From Axinella damicornis (taxonomy: Eukaryota; Porifera; Demospongiae; Axinellida; Axinellidae): a stretch of 64,000 nucleotides of DNA. The position numbers and the translations under genes are program-made. Positions 48,591 through 60,483 of this stretch are shown here, one piece after another. Under the pieces are notes generated by a model, which did no database searches, was not told where the DNA came from, and saw nothing but the letters and a program-made list of their open reading frames with translations. Location of the stretch: positions 12,600,633-12,664,632 of the forward strand of contig OZ007515.1 in NCBI GenBank assembly GCA_963931865.1. The letters are read 5' to 3'. Each line of letters starts with the position of its first letter. The first letter of the stretch is position 1.

Positions 48591-51500
48591 TCAGACTTTG
48601 TCATCTGCAGAACAAGAAATAATAATATAGTTTGGTAAACTTTTATCGTTAGAACGAGCCTCATGTTTCCAACGTACCATGAAACACCCATCTTGTCTTC
48701 TTTGGGTTTTTTGAAGCAAATCTCACGTATATTGTATCATCAGGGGGGCGAACCTGCAGTAGAGATGTCAAAATTCCTGCTCAATTTTGACTGTGGAATA
48801 TCACATGCAAACACCACCTAGAGTGACTACCTCTACTATAGAGCAGATCATGTGACATTCAGGAGGTGCGTGTGACATCTGGCAGCTGACTTCAGGCCTC
48901 ACCTTCTTTGAACATGTGCTAAGCATGCTCTGAATACTGAGGCAGACAGACATGACATTCATGGCTGGGCTCCAGTCGCGGTCCAGGATAGAGAGACAAA
49001 TATGGCCGTTACTGTAGATGTGGGGGTGAACTGGGATATGCTCCCCTGTGAATATTACCTGGAGAGGGAGGAGCGAGCAAGGGAGGGAGGGAGAGAAGGG
49101 ACAGCCAGAGAGGAGAGGAGGAGGAGGGAGGGACAGAGAGAGGGAGTGAGAGGAAACAAGACGGAGAAAGAAACAAAGGAGGGATGCAGTGTGGGAGAGG
49201 AGAAGAAGGAGGAGGGAGAGAAGGAGAAAAGAGGAGGGAGAAGAGCAAGGGATGGATGGAGGGAGGGAGGAAGAGATCATACTCTGAACAGCTGACCTGT
49301 GAGACCACTGCACATTACCTGTGGTGAGTCAAAAGGATATTTTGAGTTGAACTTGAACTGAAGTACAAACTCTTCGCCGTCATATAATGTTCCCTCTGGC
49401 CCACAGAGGTGAACTCGCCAGCTGCAGTTTAATGTGTGCGGGTGGTTTTATAAGTGGAGGAGGAGAGGGAGGGCATGGACAAATTCAATGCAACTGTAAA
49501 GCCCTAACTCCTGTATATAGAAATTCCAGTCCCTGCCCTGTCCCGAACATGTACCTTTAATAGCCTCGTTCCCAGTGTTTGATCATTTGCAGTATGCAAA
49601 TATGGAACGGGAGGGCCTGGGAGACTTAATCTATCAACAGCCAACTGCACAGCAGTGCGTCCTGACAACAGAACAGTTTAGCAAACGTGTACTTGATAGT
49701 ACTAGTGTTGCGTATAATGCGTTAGAACTAGAGCATAACAAAATGGACGGTTGCATTGATTTGTCTTTACTCAACCACAGTGGCTTAGGCACAAGCATAG
49801 CTACAATGTACATTGAAACCTGTGACAGCCCAAACAGTACACCACTATGCCATTCATACCTCCTGGTCTGCGCTATGGAGTTAGCCAGCCCCTCCCCCAT
49901 GTTGCTTGGGGAACTGCTGTTATTCTGATACAGTGTCCATGAATAGTGCTCTAAAGTTCTTTGATTCCAACAGCTATTATATCGGTGTAGCTAGAAAGCT
50001 GCAGCCCAGTGAACCAATTCACTCCCAAGACGATGCAGGCCAGTCGTGTGCTCATTCTCTGCGCACTGGTAGGTGCCGTCTCGGCTTGGAACTTTTGCTC
50101 CAAAGGGCCTCACAAGTATGGTTACTGCGGTGGCTCTAAAGGGTGCGGTGGGCAGTGCTATGAACGCAAGTCAGAGTACGGTTGCGCCCATGTGTACGGC
50201 GGAGACGGGAATGACTGCTACTGCTCCACGGAGCGGTTTCTTAATGGAACTGGTGATTGCCCCGGCCACACCGTAGCGAATTGCACACTACGTGATTACT
50301 GCCCTTCGCCCAAGACAGGGGGGCTGTGTGCGGTTGGCGCAGTCGAAGCGCCCGTTGCAAGCTGCGGAGACTGCTATCATGTTTGCGGTGAGCACGCGAT
50401 GCACTACGCTTGCTGGCACAAAGAGATGAAGCACTGCCACTGCACGGAGATCGAGTGCATCCAGAAGTCGGTGATCAAGAACGGAAGATGGACGGACCCA
50501 CCGTGCGGTGATGTCCCGACATTCTGCCCGTGCGACACAAAGAACAGATGGGAGCGATGCGAACATTAGAAGTGTTGGAGACTCTCAGTGGTGTCACCGT
50601 CCGTTGTGCTCTTTTATGGAAACCTGCTGTAAAAATGCAACTGATTCACTCTTGTTCACAGTACTTTCAGCACGCGGCATAATGGCCATCGCGCGCGAAG
50701 TCATTTAGTTGTCGCGTGCACGTGACAGCAGGAGTGGGCGGGGCTGGATTAAGACTGTGTTTACTACTACATACATGTACAACTCTTGGTACAACCCCGC
50801 TAGCTACATCCTTGCATGAAATCTACGCTACATTGGAAACATAACTTCGCTGATTGTCTGGAAGCAGGAAGGGAGGGAGGGGGGTGCAAAAGAATCGAAG
50901 ACTTCAACTGCCAGTGCTATGACAGATAGCTACCGAAAAGAAGCACAAGACTCGGTCCCAACCTGCTTGGAGGGTAAATCTCCAAGGTAAGAACCGCCTA
51001 TCTCCTTTATGTAATTGACCGCCGCCATCATTACCACCCTCATTGCGACTCCTGAGTACCAGACAGGGGTCTTTGCGGTGAACACTGATCATTGTTATAG
51101 TAGTTGTAGCACCTACACACACCATTGTGTTTCACAGAAGTTGAGAATCGATCCAATATACTGATATACGATTGCCGATCAAACCGCTGGTGCAACACTA
51201 GAACTCCTACAAAACCCATGGCTGGAGTATGTCTTGGAGAATAGCAATGTAGTGTAAGGACACCAGGAATTGGCCAACAAGCACTTCCTGGTTAGGGGTT
51301 TCTCATCCCTTTAACTGCAGACTCTTCAACTTACTCAACTGCATTAACACTTTCAATTTATCATCCACTTATGTAGGCATGACCATCAGATTAAAAAATC
51401 AAGGAAAAATAGTTTAAATGGTGTGAAATCCTTCACATGATTGTGGATTGCCACGAGTTCACATTTGCAATTCCGTGTCAATTGTCACAGCATACGTGAC

Positions 51501-52461
51501 ACACACAGCATAGGGGTTACAGTGAAATAGTGGACAGTGGCATCACCTCTGATTGTTAGGAATGCATCATCGTAGCAACTGGACAGAGGTTGTTGTCGGT
51601 GCGACTGACCGATTATGTCTGAAACGGTCCACTTTTATATGGACTTGCGCGAGTGTGGGGCTCATTGCAATGTCTGGGAAGTTTAGATGTGGGCCTGGAT
51701 TGTAACCACCGTCAGACGGGATGCAGATCCCTCCTGCACGCAGAAACCCAAGAAGCATGTTGTTGTATACACGGCCCACATCATGAATTGAAGTCATTGG
51801 GCTGTTCGTTAAGGAGGGTTTTGATAGGGCAATGGTTTGTGCCTGTACTAGTACTGAGAGCAGTTTCAATAATCAGGAGCATTATTCCCCGACTCTCGGC
51901 CTGAGGGGGGAAGATTTGCAAGCTCCCCCAAGAAAAATGTATGCAAGGCAACTCATGTCTCCCTCCAGTTATTTTGTCATGCCAGGATTTTGCCCCCCCT
52001 TTAACAATTTTTGAATGAACATTTACTGGGAGAGGATTTGGGAAAGAGGCTGAGTGACTTGTGGTTAAAGCATTTGATTGTGGACCAAACATTAAATCTT
52101 GGTACCTAGTATGGCAAAGCCAGACCCTCGCACACCGTACGCATGGGGAGACCACCTGGTACCCTCCTTTGGCGCCATTGAGCATAGCTGCCAGACTAAT
52201 AAACACGTTGAACTACTTTACCGCACCTGCCTTACACTGCAGGATCTACCATTACACTTATAGTGCAGTGCACACAATCATTCACTACACTTTTAGACTT
52301 CAGATCGCAACTGAAGACGGTCCACCCGGCCGTACGACCTCTCACTCAAGAACTTACACATCAACGCTGTCTTGCATGGTGCTGTCATCCAGGCTGACCC
52401 CGACTGGGGCGCGCTTTGATAATTCCTCGTACTCTTTCTTCAGCCGCTTTTGGTACGCCAT
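48591..52461 (-). CDS. UBE2W: Ubiquitin-conjugating enzyme E2 W, 150 aa
   Basis: Exons: 52461-52358, 49421-49319, 49058-48903, 48753-48678 and 48604-48591, giving 151 codons with stop, the usual size of UBE2W. N-terminus MAYQKRLKKEYEELSKRAPV; then GTLYDGEEFVLQFKFNSKYP; the catalytic cysteine in HPHIYSNGHICLSIL; W in DRDWSPAMNV; and the typical flexible C-terminus YVRFASKNPKKTRWVFHDDKV. UBE2W attaches ubiquitin to protein N-termini rather than lysines. The last coding exon is only 14 nt. The 2.9-kb intron 1 contains a complete secreted-protein gene on the other strand. Confidence 0.95.
49061..49290 (-). repeat. Expanded polypyrimidine tract before UBE2W exon 3
   Basis: The plus strand is purine-only for long stretches (GGGAGGGAGGGAGAGAAGGG and similar). 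On the sense strand it is a C/T tract of about 230 nt ending at the CTCTCCAG acceptor. Confidence 0.75.
49560..49625. repeat. Short hairpin element, CTAGCCTCGTTCCCAG family
   Basis: Left arm TAGCCTCGTTCCCAGTG, core ATTTGCAGTATGCAAAT (itself palindromic), degenerate right arm GGGCCTGGGAGA. Diverged copy in UBE2W intron 1. Confidence 0.65.
50033..50569 (+). CDS. Intronless secreted cysteine-rich protein, 178 aa
   Basis: The ATG at 50033 is chosen because it directly starts a signal peptide (MQASRVLILCALVGAVSA); an in-frame ATG at 50009 would place eight polar residues before it. The mature part has 22 cysteines in 160 residues (GYCGGSKGCGGQC, NDCYCS, SCGDCYHVCGEH, KHCHCTEIEC, FCPCD), an even number consistent with many disulphides, and two N-glycosylation sites (NGT, NCT). 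No family is recognised. It lies wholly within intron 1 of UBE2W on the opposite strand. The lack of introns contrasts with its neighbours and could reflect retrocopying or a single-exon defence or matrix protein. Confidence 0.8.
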   Translation: MQASRVLILCALVGAVSAWNFCSKGPHKYGYCGGSKGCGGQCYERKSEYGCAHVYGGDGNDCYCSTERFLNGTGDCPGHTVANCTLRDYCPSPKTGGLCAVGAVEAPVASCGDCYHVCGEHAMHYACWHKEMKHCHCTEIECIQKSVIKNGRWTDPPCGDVPTFCPCDTKNRWERCEH

Positions 52462-52636
52462 GTTTACCACCTCAGATTTAATTACAAGAGGGACGTCCTA
52501 AATTAAAAGTAATTAACCAATGACGTTCTCACGTGATCGTCTTGCGAGGCTGTTTGCTGACCTTTAATACGTACCCGTGTTAGGCGTGTACCAGCTGTGG
52601 CAGCGACTCTGAGGCTGAGCAGACAGGACTAGGACC
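52462..52636. promoter_or_regulatory. Probable bidirectional promoter, UBE2W / FKBP12
   Basis: The 175-bp gap between the divergent start codons of two housekeeping genes includes CCAATGACG and CACGTGATC near the UBE2W side. Inferred from spacing and these motifs. Confidence 0.45.
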
Positions 52637-53071
52637 ATGGGAGTTGACGTTGAAACCCTCACACCGGGAGACGGTGAGAACTATTGTTGGCTGCGTTCTT
52701 GGTGTTACCATAGTGGCGCTACTAATGAGATTATCTTGCCAGCGGTACATCTGAGAGCACTGCATGCTAGACATCTGAGCTGCTAGTTAGAATGGAGTTG
52801 TAGAGTTGAACAGTACGTGTTCAGACACTCCTTTGACGTCATTGCTCAAGCAATCAGATGCAAAAATACAGTTGCAGAGAACGCGTACTTGGCCTGACCC
52901 AAAATAATTTATGTTTGCATAATCTGTAGTGCATGTGAGATGTGAAGCTCAGCTTGTGTAGTGTGGCTGATGTATTGGAAGGAGTACTCAAAATGTTGGC
53001 GTATGCGACCACATACACTCGAGGGCCAGATGCCTTTTGCCATTTTGGATTTATGTATCCAAGGCAGCTAA

Positions 53072-53103
<32 letters not shown>

Positions 53104-55549
53104 CCCTTCTTCACCACGCTACCTTGTTCCTACTGAAAACTGCAATTCAGCGTTTCATTTATTCAAGGGGGGGAACAAACAAATTGAATGAGCTGACGTC
53201 TTTAATCACCCCACTGTCTGCATATTTCTCCTAACCACCAATTCTTTCTTGCTGTGTAGGAAAGACCTTCCCCAAGACAGGACAAACTGTCTTCGTCCAC
53301 TATACTGGTGAGCCCACCTCCTCCCTGTACCACTGGCACCAACAGCTGATAGAGTACACTCTTGCCTTAGGGTAGTAGGGTACACTCTTACCCGGGGGTT
53401 AATTTCTGTTCTCGTGGCAGCGGCACTGTTGGCTACTGTGCCCATGGCTGTACCTCAGTCTTGGAGTAACTCAGGTGTGCATTCTGAGCTATCGTCACAC
53501 ACAGAGTTTACAACTGCCCCCATCACATGCACAGTACATACTGCCAGTGTGCGGACTTCCATTGAACAGCTAAAGGACGCAGCTCAGACCTGTATAGCCT
53601 CATCTCCACCAAACCTTTTGTCACTTACAGCATGCACTATAGGTGACACAAGTTGTGGTGGAGGCCTGGGAACAAGGCTGTAATCCAATTGGTGTGTATG
53701 TCAACTGATGTAGTCCAATGGGCTATTCCATTCATAAACGATACCCCCCCCCCCCCCCCCCCCCCCCCCATTGACGAGTTAGCTATTTGCATACCCAGGG
53801 ACAGAAAATATGCCTTCTACACCATGCGACAGACATCAGTATACGGAAATATGCGGAAAATTACAGAAAATTTACTGAGATTTACAACAGAATACGGATA
53901 CTCGGCAAATCCCCGTAGGACAAATTAGTTACTCGTCAATGGGGGGTGTAGCCTTATTTAATGGAATAGCCCAATTGGTGTGTATGTCAACCAGTGGACA
54001 CAAGAAGCATTGTTGCCATAGCAACAGAAATGACAGACATGTTTTTGGGGGTGTCCCATGCCCATAGCAAAAAAGTAATTTCCTACTTGACTACTGACCT
54101 CCCCATAAAGAACAGTTTCCAAGGTCTCAATGTGTTCCTTGGAGACAGTTCTCTGTATCCACTCCAGACGGGAGGAATGTTTCGAGGTTAGTGCATCGTT
54201 ACTGCTCATTAGCTTAGGAATGTGTCTTGGCATCCGATGGCGCCCCAACTCCCCCCTCAGTGGTGTGTGTTACATGGGTACTTATGCAGTGGCCATATTG
54301 ATTGCATGCACACCCACCCACACACACACTCACACACACTCTACACTGAAAGGCACGCTGACGAATGGGAAGAAGTTTGATTCCTCTCGTGACCGAGGCC
54401 GTGAGTTCAAGTTCAAAATTGGCAAGGGAGAGGTCATCAGAGGTGAGCAAACTACCCAGCTGCTTGTGTTAGGCAATATCCTATTGGTCAGCTTGTTCAC
54501 ATGATAAAGCCTGGCGACCTCATTGAGACATTCTCATTCCCAGGCTTTTTAGGTGTTCATTAAATTTTGTCATTTTTGACAAAAAGTAACCCTGCTAGGC
54601 TGGCTGTGAAGATCCCTTTGTAAAGAGTTAGAACCTGCTATTACTTGTTTCTTTCTGATTTTCACAGGCTGGGATGAAGGCGTCAAACAGGTGAGTCCGT
54701 CTTTAGGTCTCATGTTGAAGAAAGCATGCCCCCGGCTCGATTAATATGCGGGAGCCCATTATGGGTGGGCTCCTGCCAGTACCCATCAGTGTAACCCATA
54801 CTGCTGATGTCAACTTTACCTCCTCCCTCCCTCTCCCCCCTCCCTCTCCCTCTCCCCCCTCCCTCTCCCCTCCCCCTCTCCTCCCTCTCTCCCCCCCTCC
54901 CTCTCCCCCCTCCCTCTCCTCCCTCCCTATCCCCCCTCCCTCTCCCCTCTCCCTCTCCTCCCTCCCTCCCCCTCGCTCCCCTCCCCTTTCCCTCCCCTCT
55001 CCCTCCCCTCTCCCTCCCTCCCTCTCCCTCCCCCTTTCCCATCACAGATGTCAGTGGGAGAGAGGGCGAAGCTAACCTGCTCCCCCGACTATGCATATGG
55101 AGATAGAGGGCATCCGGGAGTATATCCTTGACCCACCCTGTTGTGTGCACCATTAGGGGGGGGGGGGGACAAAAATATGACCAGATCAGTGCATTCCATT
55201 GACCAAATCAAAGCCCCCCTCCTGCAGTGACACTACTAAACTCATTCCAAATAGCCTGGGAACGAGACTAGACCTTCCCAACCTTTCCCATCCCATGCTT
55301 CTGGGTATGAGAATGGTCTGGGTATGAGACTCACTGTGAGTCTACAGCTAATGGTTTCATCCGTCTTGGTCTTAGAAAGGAGACTAGATACGTCTCACTT
55401 CCATCCCATGCATCCTGGAATGTAACCAGACCTTCCTACTTCCCTGTTCAAAGCTTGCCCTCAAGCAGATTAGTTCTCCTTAACCCCAGTGCACTATCCC
55501 GCCCAGAGCCACCCTCATCTTTGACGTTGAACTAATTAAAATTGAATGA
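52637..55549 (+). CDS. FKBP1A: FKBP12-type peptidyl-prolyl isomerase, 109 aa
   Basis: Six exons: 52637-52673, 53260-53307, 54353-54442, 54668-54690, 55048-55119 and 55490-55549, giving 110 codons with stop. [67 protein letters not shown], then [17 protein letters not shown]. The drug-pocket residues (Y, F, D, V-I, W, Y) are all present. Relative to FKBP12 there is one or two extra residues at the last junction (GHPG-CT-IPP), where the donor GTATAT is weak. Cytosolic prolyl isomerase binding FK506-type ligands and calcium-channel or TGF-beta receptors in animals. Confidence 0.92.
53720..53972. mobile_element. 253-bp MITE with GGGCTATTCCATT termini
   Basis: GGGCTATTCCATT at the left and AATGGAATAGCCC at the right are perfect inverses. 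An inner palindrome ATTGACGAGTTA / TAACTCGTCAAT flanks the centre. Just inside the left end is a C run of about 26 bp. A 20-bp flank containing AATTGGTGTGTATGTCAAC occurs on both sides. Lies in FKBP12 intron 2. Confidence 0.8.
54818..55040 (+). repeat. Expanded polypyrimidine tract before FKBP12 exon 5
   Basis: About 220 nt of CTCCCTCTCCCC-type sequence runs into the ATCACAG acceptor at 55047. Confidence 0.8.
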
Positions 55550-56664
55550 GATCTCTCATGACAGAAATGAAAGTTTGATGTAAAATATATACATGAGACT
55601 AGAGTTATTGTTTTAATGCTAGGAATGGTTATTGTGTTGACTGGATTTGTGTATTATTAAAAAAAAGTTGACCCTAATGTTATTGACCTGCGACCTGAGC
55701 ATGCGCGCATGCGCAGTGTGATAGCTAGTGTGCAAGAGTATGAGGAAGTCCGTATACTAGGTAACCACGTGGTAAGTGCAGAGTTGCTGGAGCGGCGGGA
55801 CTTGCAGAAATGACTGAATGTGTACGATTGCAGTTCGCACAGTGGAACTACAGCTGATTGAAGCTGCTGAAAGAGTTCTGAAAGAGAACACTGAAGTCTA
55901 AAGACACAGTGTGGCGCGTGAGTGAATGTTTGGCTTGGGTTCTAACTAACGCCCACCAGTATGTTTCGTACGATTCGCTGCTTTTGTGACCCTGTTGGTC
56001 AAAGCCAGTCAACAGAGCGATTTGTTTTACAAGATTCATGCTAGCATCATGGGGGCAGGGGGTCAGAAGTCTGGTCACTAGGTTTTCGTGGACAATCAGA
56101 ATTTAACAGCATTTACCTTTCGTAGTGGTCACATGATCAGTATGAAACGAGAATGATTTTGTGAGCTGTATGCCCTTGACAGCTGCCCAAACAGCTACAC
56201 AGCCGTTTCTGATGTAGTACGGCAGTGCAGACACTACGATTACATTTGTTCTTCGTTGCACCTTGCCACGACATCACATTGTTTACTTCCTCTGCCACTG
56301 AAAGCTGTCTATAGTGACCAGATGGCCCGCAAAACTAGGGGGTCTCTCCTGCTGTGTGACCAGCTGTTGTCTGTGCATGGTTGGACCCAGTCAGTGGTCA
56401 GCGGTCAAAGCACTCAAAATGCAAATGCTTAGCAGTTTGGTCAATGGTGGTTGGGTCACAGTGTTGGACAGATTGCAATGGCTGAGGAGTTGCGGGTGGG
56501 TCTGGTACATTTGTTTGTACGCGGTCTGTGGGTAGTTGGTGGGGGGGGGGAGGTAGTATCCTACTCAGACCCCTCTGTAGACAAGGTCACACCCATATTG
56601 TGTCACATCCTTTTTGCTGTAAGCACTACTAACCATTAATAACTAGTGATTCCTTGCAGTCACC
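55550..56664. other. Intergenic and leader region upstream of POLR3F
   Basis: No convincing exon. A possible acceptor TTCCTTGCAG (56660) four bases before the POLR3F start suggests a 5' UTR intron. CATGCGCGCATGCGCA near 55700 is a short palindromic, CpG-rich stretch that could be promoter. Confidence 0.4.
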
Positions 56665-59600
56665 ATGGCTGTTGCTAGGGCTGCTGAGATGGTTATCAAG
56701 CAGGAGCTCCCTGACCCCGCCCCCAGCCACTCCCCCCACGAGCCAGTGGATCCCCTGCTCCTGGGAGAGCGTATCTTGACGCTGTGTAGTGAGAACCCAA
56801 AGGGTATCACGGATGAGATCATCACAAAAGACCAGCCGTTCTTTGATGCAGAGAAAAGGGTAGCCGCTCTGCAGAGGCTTCTCTCGCAGGTTGGTTGGTG
56901 TTTGTACTTGCCTTGATGGATAGCTGTCCAATACGGCAGGAGTATACATGTATGTAGTACTTGGAAAGTCCGAGCCAAATACAAACAGATGAATCCAACA
57001 TCACTCACCCATGTGCCTTCCCCCTCCCCCCCTCACCATACCCCTCCACCCCCTCCCTCCCTCACACTCCTCCCTGGTTCAACTAACCCCCTGCTCCCTC
57101 ACACATACTCAAATGTTCTTATATTCCATCCCTCACGCCCTCACACCCTCCTCACACCCTCACGCCCTCACACCCTCCTCACACCCTCACGCCCTCCTCA
57201 TCCTCCTCACCCTCACGCCCTCACACCCTCACGCCCTCACACCCTCACACCCTCACGCCTCCTCACCCCCACCCTCACACCCTCCTCACGCCCTCCTCAC
57301 ACCCTCCTCACACCCTCCTCACACCCTCACCCTCCTCACACACTTACGTCCCTCACCCTCACACCCTCCTCACACCCTCACGCCCTCCTCACGCCCTCCT
57401 CACCCTCACACCTTACGTCCCTCGCCCTCCTCACCCTCACATCCTTACATCCCTCACACCCTCACTATAGGGGAGAATTGAAGTCCTGAAACAAGGGTCG
57501 ACTTTGCTCTACCGGCTCAAGGCAAACAGTTCCGCTGCAAGGTTACCATAGCAACTATGACATCACCACAGTTTACACTAAGGCATCCTTAATACAAAAA
57601 GGAAGATGAGATTGTTTTGTGGGTAACTCCAGAGGTTATCAACACACTTTGATGGCTAGAATGATAGTGGAGGATAACATTGGGACATTCTTGGTGAAAT
57701 TTCCAAGAAATGAAGGTTAGAGGTTAGTCTAGTGGGTGCTCACTTCCAGAGGTCAGGATGGGGTAGTTACTCAGCTACACTAAGGACAGTCTACGAAAAG
57801 CGAATACTTGCTGATAATTAGAAAATGCGGTATATTCGCCATGACGTCATAGAAAAACAACGCTCGAGCGCAGTGGAGCGCTCGAACGTTTAACGCGCTC
57901 GAAGGACAAGAACGACGGAAAGAAGTGTTCGCTGTGGATCTTCAGCTGGCAGTAAGTGAAGCGTTGTGTGTTGGTCGATCGTGCGCACTGGAATCACAGT
58001 AGCAGCTGTCTCTTAATATGCGGAATATAACCGGAAATAATAATCCGTATTGTTAACAATGGCTACGTATTGAGCGCTCAAACCCAGGAAAGAGATCCGT
58101 TATGCTATACAGTTTGCGCGTCCTTAACTGGTCTGACGTACCCAGCCACAGTCTGCTCGGTCACCTCAGGTAGGATCTGTCTTGGAAATTTTGATACAAC
58201 GCGGTAGACAGAAGATATTAGCTAGTTTATGGTCAAAACAAGCTTATTTTATTGCAACGGTTGTACAAAAGCTGTTATAAAATACCAAGCATTAACCAGT
58301 TAACATTTTCCAAGACTGAACCATTTACACAGACAAATAAGCTGTTGAAAACAACTGTTGGACACCTATATCAATCTTCAAACTGTACAGCATAATGGCA
58401 AGAAAATAGGACCATCAAGACAGCTTTTTGGATGTAAACAGGAAGTAACACCTCCATTCAGTGACGTCATAATCATATTTATTGTTTACTCCATTTCATG
58501 AGCTTTCCAATGGTACCAAGTTTCACTTGTTCCACTCCCACTTTCACCTTCAAATACCTGTGTAAGCAAAGCTGTGCAAATATCATGTCTGAAAAACATT
58601 TCCCCTGTCCTTAGTATGCTTGAGTACCTCAAGACTACCAGCATTTTGAAAAAGGGGTGGAATCATGTTACTATAGGGACGGCTGCCAAGAGCTCTCCTA
58701 ACCGTCCACAATCTCTGTCATAGCATGACGAAGGGCTGTGAGAAGGAAGAACGCCTTGTGTACCAAATCATTGAAGATGCAGACAACAAGGGAATTTGGA
58801 TGAGGGATATCCGATTCAAGTCGAACCTGCCTCGGAAGCCCCTCACGAGAATCCTCAAAGTTCTTGAAAACAAGAAGCTTATAAAATCAGTCAAAACTGT
58901 TCGAACTCCAACAAGGAAGATTTACATGCTGCACGGCCTCACCCCAGATGAGTCACTGACGGGCGGGGCTTGGTACAGCGACCAGGACTTTGAGAGCGAG
59001 TTTGTGGAGGTGCTGAGTCAGCACTGCCTGAAGTTTCTGCAGCAAAAGGTGGGCCATAGAGACAAGTTGGCATCAACTGTCTGTGTAGCTGCAGTAACTT
59101 TGAAGCAATGGCTGTGTGTATACTGTTTGTTTGTTTGTTTTTTGTTTGTTTTTTTTTTGGGGGGGGGGGGGATTTTTACAATCTTCTAGTAAGCATGAAG
59201 AGGTTGTTTTAGGGCAGCTGACGTAGTAACGTAGTGCCCCCCCCCCCCCCCCCTCCTGTTCATGCACACTCACACACCACACTCACACACACCACACACC
59301 ACACACACACTCGTACACCACTCACACATACACCACCACTTCACGCACACATGCAGACATTCAAAGCTCAGACAAACCACACGGACCCAATCTCAAGAAT
59401 CAGTGCCTCGCACGCCTCCGCCCCGGATGTTTGTCAGTTCATCACTGAGCTGGGCATCAGCAAGGTGTGTGTGTGTGTGTGTGGGGGGGGGGGGGGGGCA
59501 GTAGGCATGGGCGGAGGTCTGCCAAGCCTTTTAGTCAATGCCAACCTCTCCTACCTGAATATCATCATCCCTCTTCCCTCTCCCCCCTCCTCCCTCTCCC

Positions 59601-59826
59601 TCCCTCCCCCCTCCCTCCCACTCAGGTGCGTCTGACAGTGGGCAACATTACGACCATTCTCAACACCTTGATTTACGATGGCAAGGCAGAAATGACCGTG
59701 GTTGCTAACCTTCGCGGCACAGAAGATCAAGAGGGCAAGGAGGGAGGCACGCAAAAATTGTACAGGGCGGTGAAACCTGTCCTACAGGACACAGGGTTCA
59801 GCCGAATACCGTGTGGAGTTTGTCCT
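56665..59826 (+). CDS. POLR3F: RNA polymerase III subunit RPC6 (3' end not found)
   Basis: Exons found: 56665-56889, 57471-57541, 58724-59048, 59357-59464 and 59626-59826, all in phase (243 codons plus). Winged-helix 1 has ERILTLCSENPKGITDEI; winged-helix 2 has EERLVYQIIEDADNKGIWMR; then GGAWYSDQDFESEFVEVL, DVCQFITELGIS, and TTILNTLIYDGKAEMTV. The last exon found ends PCGVCP before a good donor GTAAGT. In the family this begins the iron-sulphur cysteine set (C-x2-C then two more C), so one further exon of about 25 codons is expected. I could not recognise it downstream in the window. Subunit acts in initiation of tRNA and 5S rRNA transcription. Confidence 0.9.
57011..57468 (+). repeat. CCCTCACAC satellite before POLR3F exon 2
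   Basis: Degenerate tandem copies of CCCTCACACCCTCCTCA fill the 3' part of intron 1 up to the CACTATAG acceptor. Purine-poor on the sense strand. Confidence 0.85.
57542..58723. other. POLR3F intron 2, 1.2 kb
   Basis: Contains a CpG-rich palindromic stretch near 57863-57900 (CGCTCGAGCGC ... GCGCTCGAACG) and otherwise unique sequence. No other gene seen. Confidence 0.5.
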
Positions 59827-60483
59827 GTAAGTGGGCTCTGTCCTAAAGTTGGTCTGTTTTGTACATTAACAACTAGGGCTGAGTGATGGTGAAATTTCCA
59901 ATGTCGTCCTCATAATTTACGATTATATCATAATTATATCATAATTACGACAGCCGTATTGACAGTGGCATGCATGGACACTACGTACGAAGCCTCGTAG
60001 CAGATATGAATTTGAAACTATAAAGCTCTGTAAGAACGTTTGCATCTGCACAACGTGAACTTGTTGCCATTTTCACTATATTGCTTGCGTTAGACGATGC
60101 TCGGAGATGGTCAACATCCTAGCCAATCACTCAGCCCTTCTAACAGCTCCAAAGGCAAGCAATTTGTGGGCATTCATTTCCCAACAAATGTTGGGAGGAT
60201 TGGTTCCTGGTGAGTGCGCCCTAGCAACCTGCTGCCCCCTAGCCTCCCAAAGTGCTTACCCAGTTCACAAGCTGTAGACTTGTCTTCTTCTCACCCTTTC
60301 TGAAAGGACTTCCCTTTGAACTGAAGAAGTGGGAGGGAGATAGTTTTCACCCTCTTTGCCCTTTGTGCTTTTGTTCCTTACAAATTGGCTGTTAACCTGG
60401 TAGCCCATTGCCTACACCATTCAATCTCAAGTGGCTTTATGCCACAAGATGCTGTGTGTGTAGTGTGCCATTCCTGGGCTGAT
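59827..60483. other. POLR3F downstream intron, no exon recognised
   Basis: Follows the last recognised donor. AT-rich at 59895-59950 (TTATATCATAATTATATCA). Nothing coding recognised. Confidence 0.45.
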
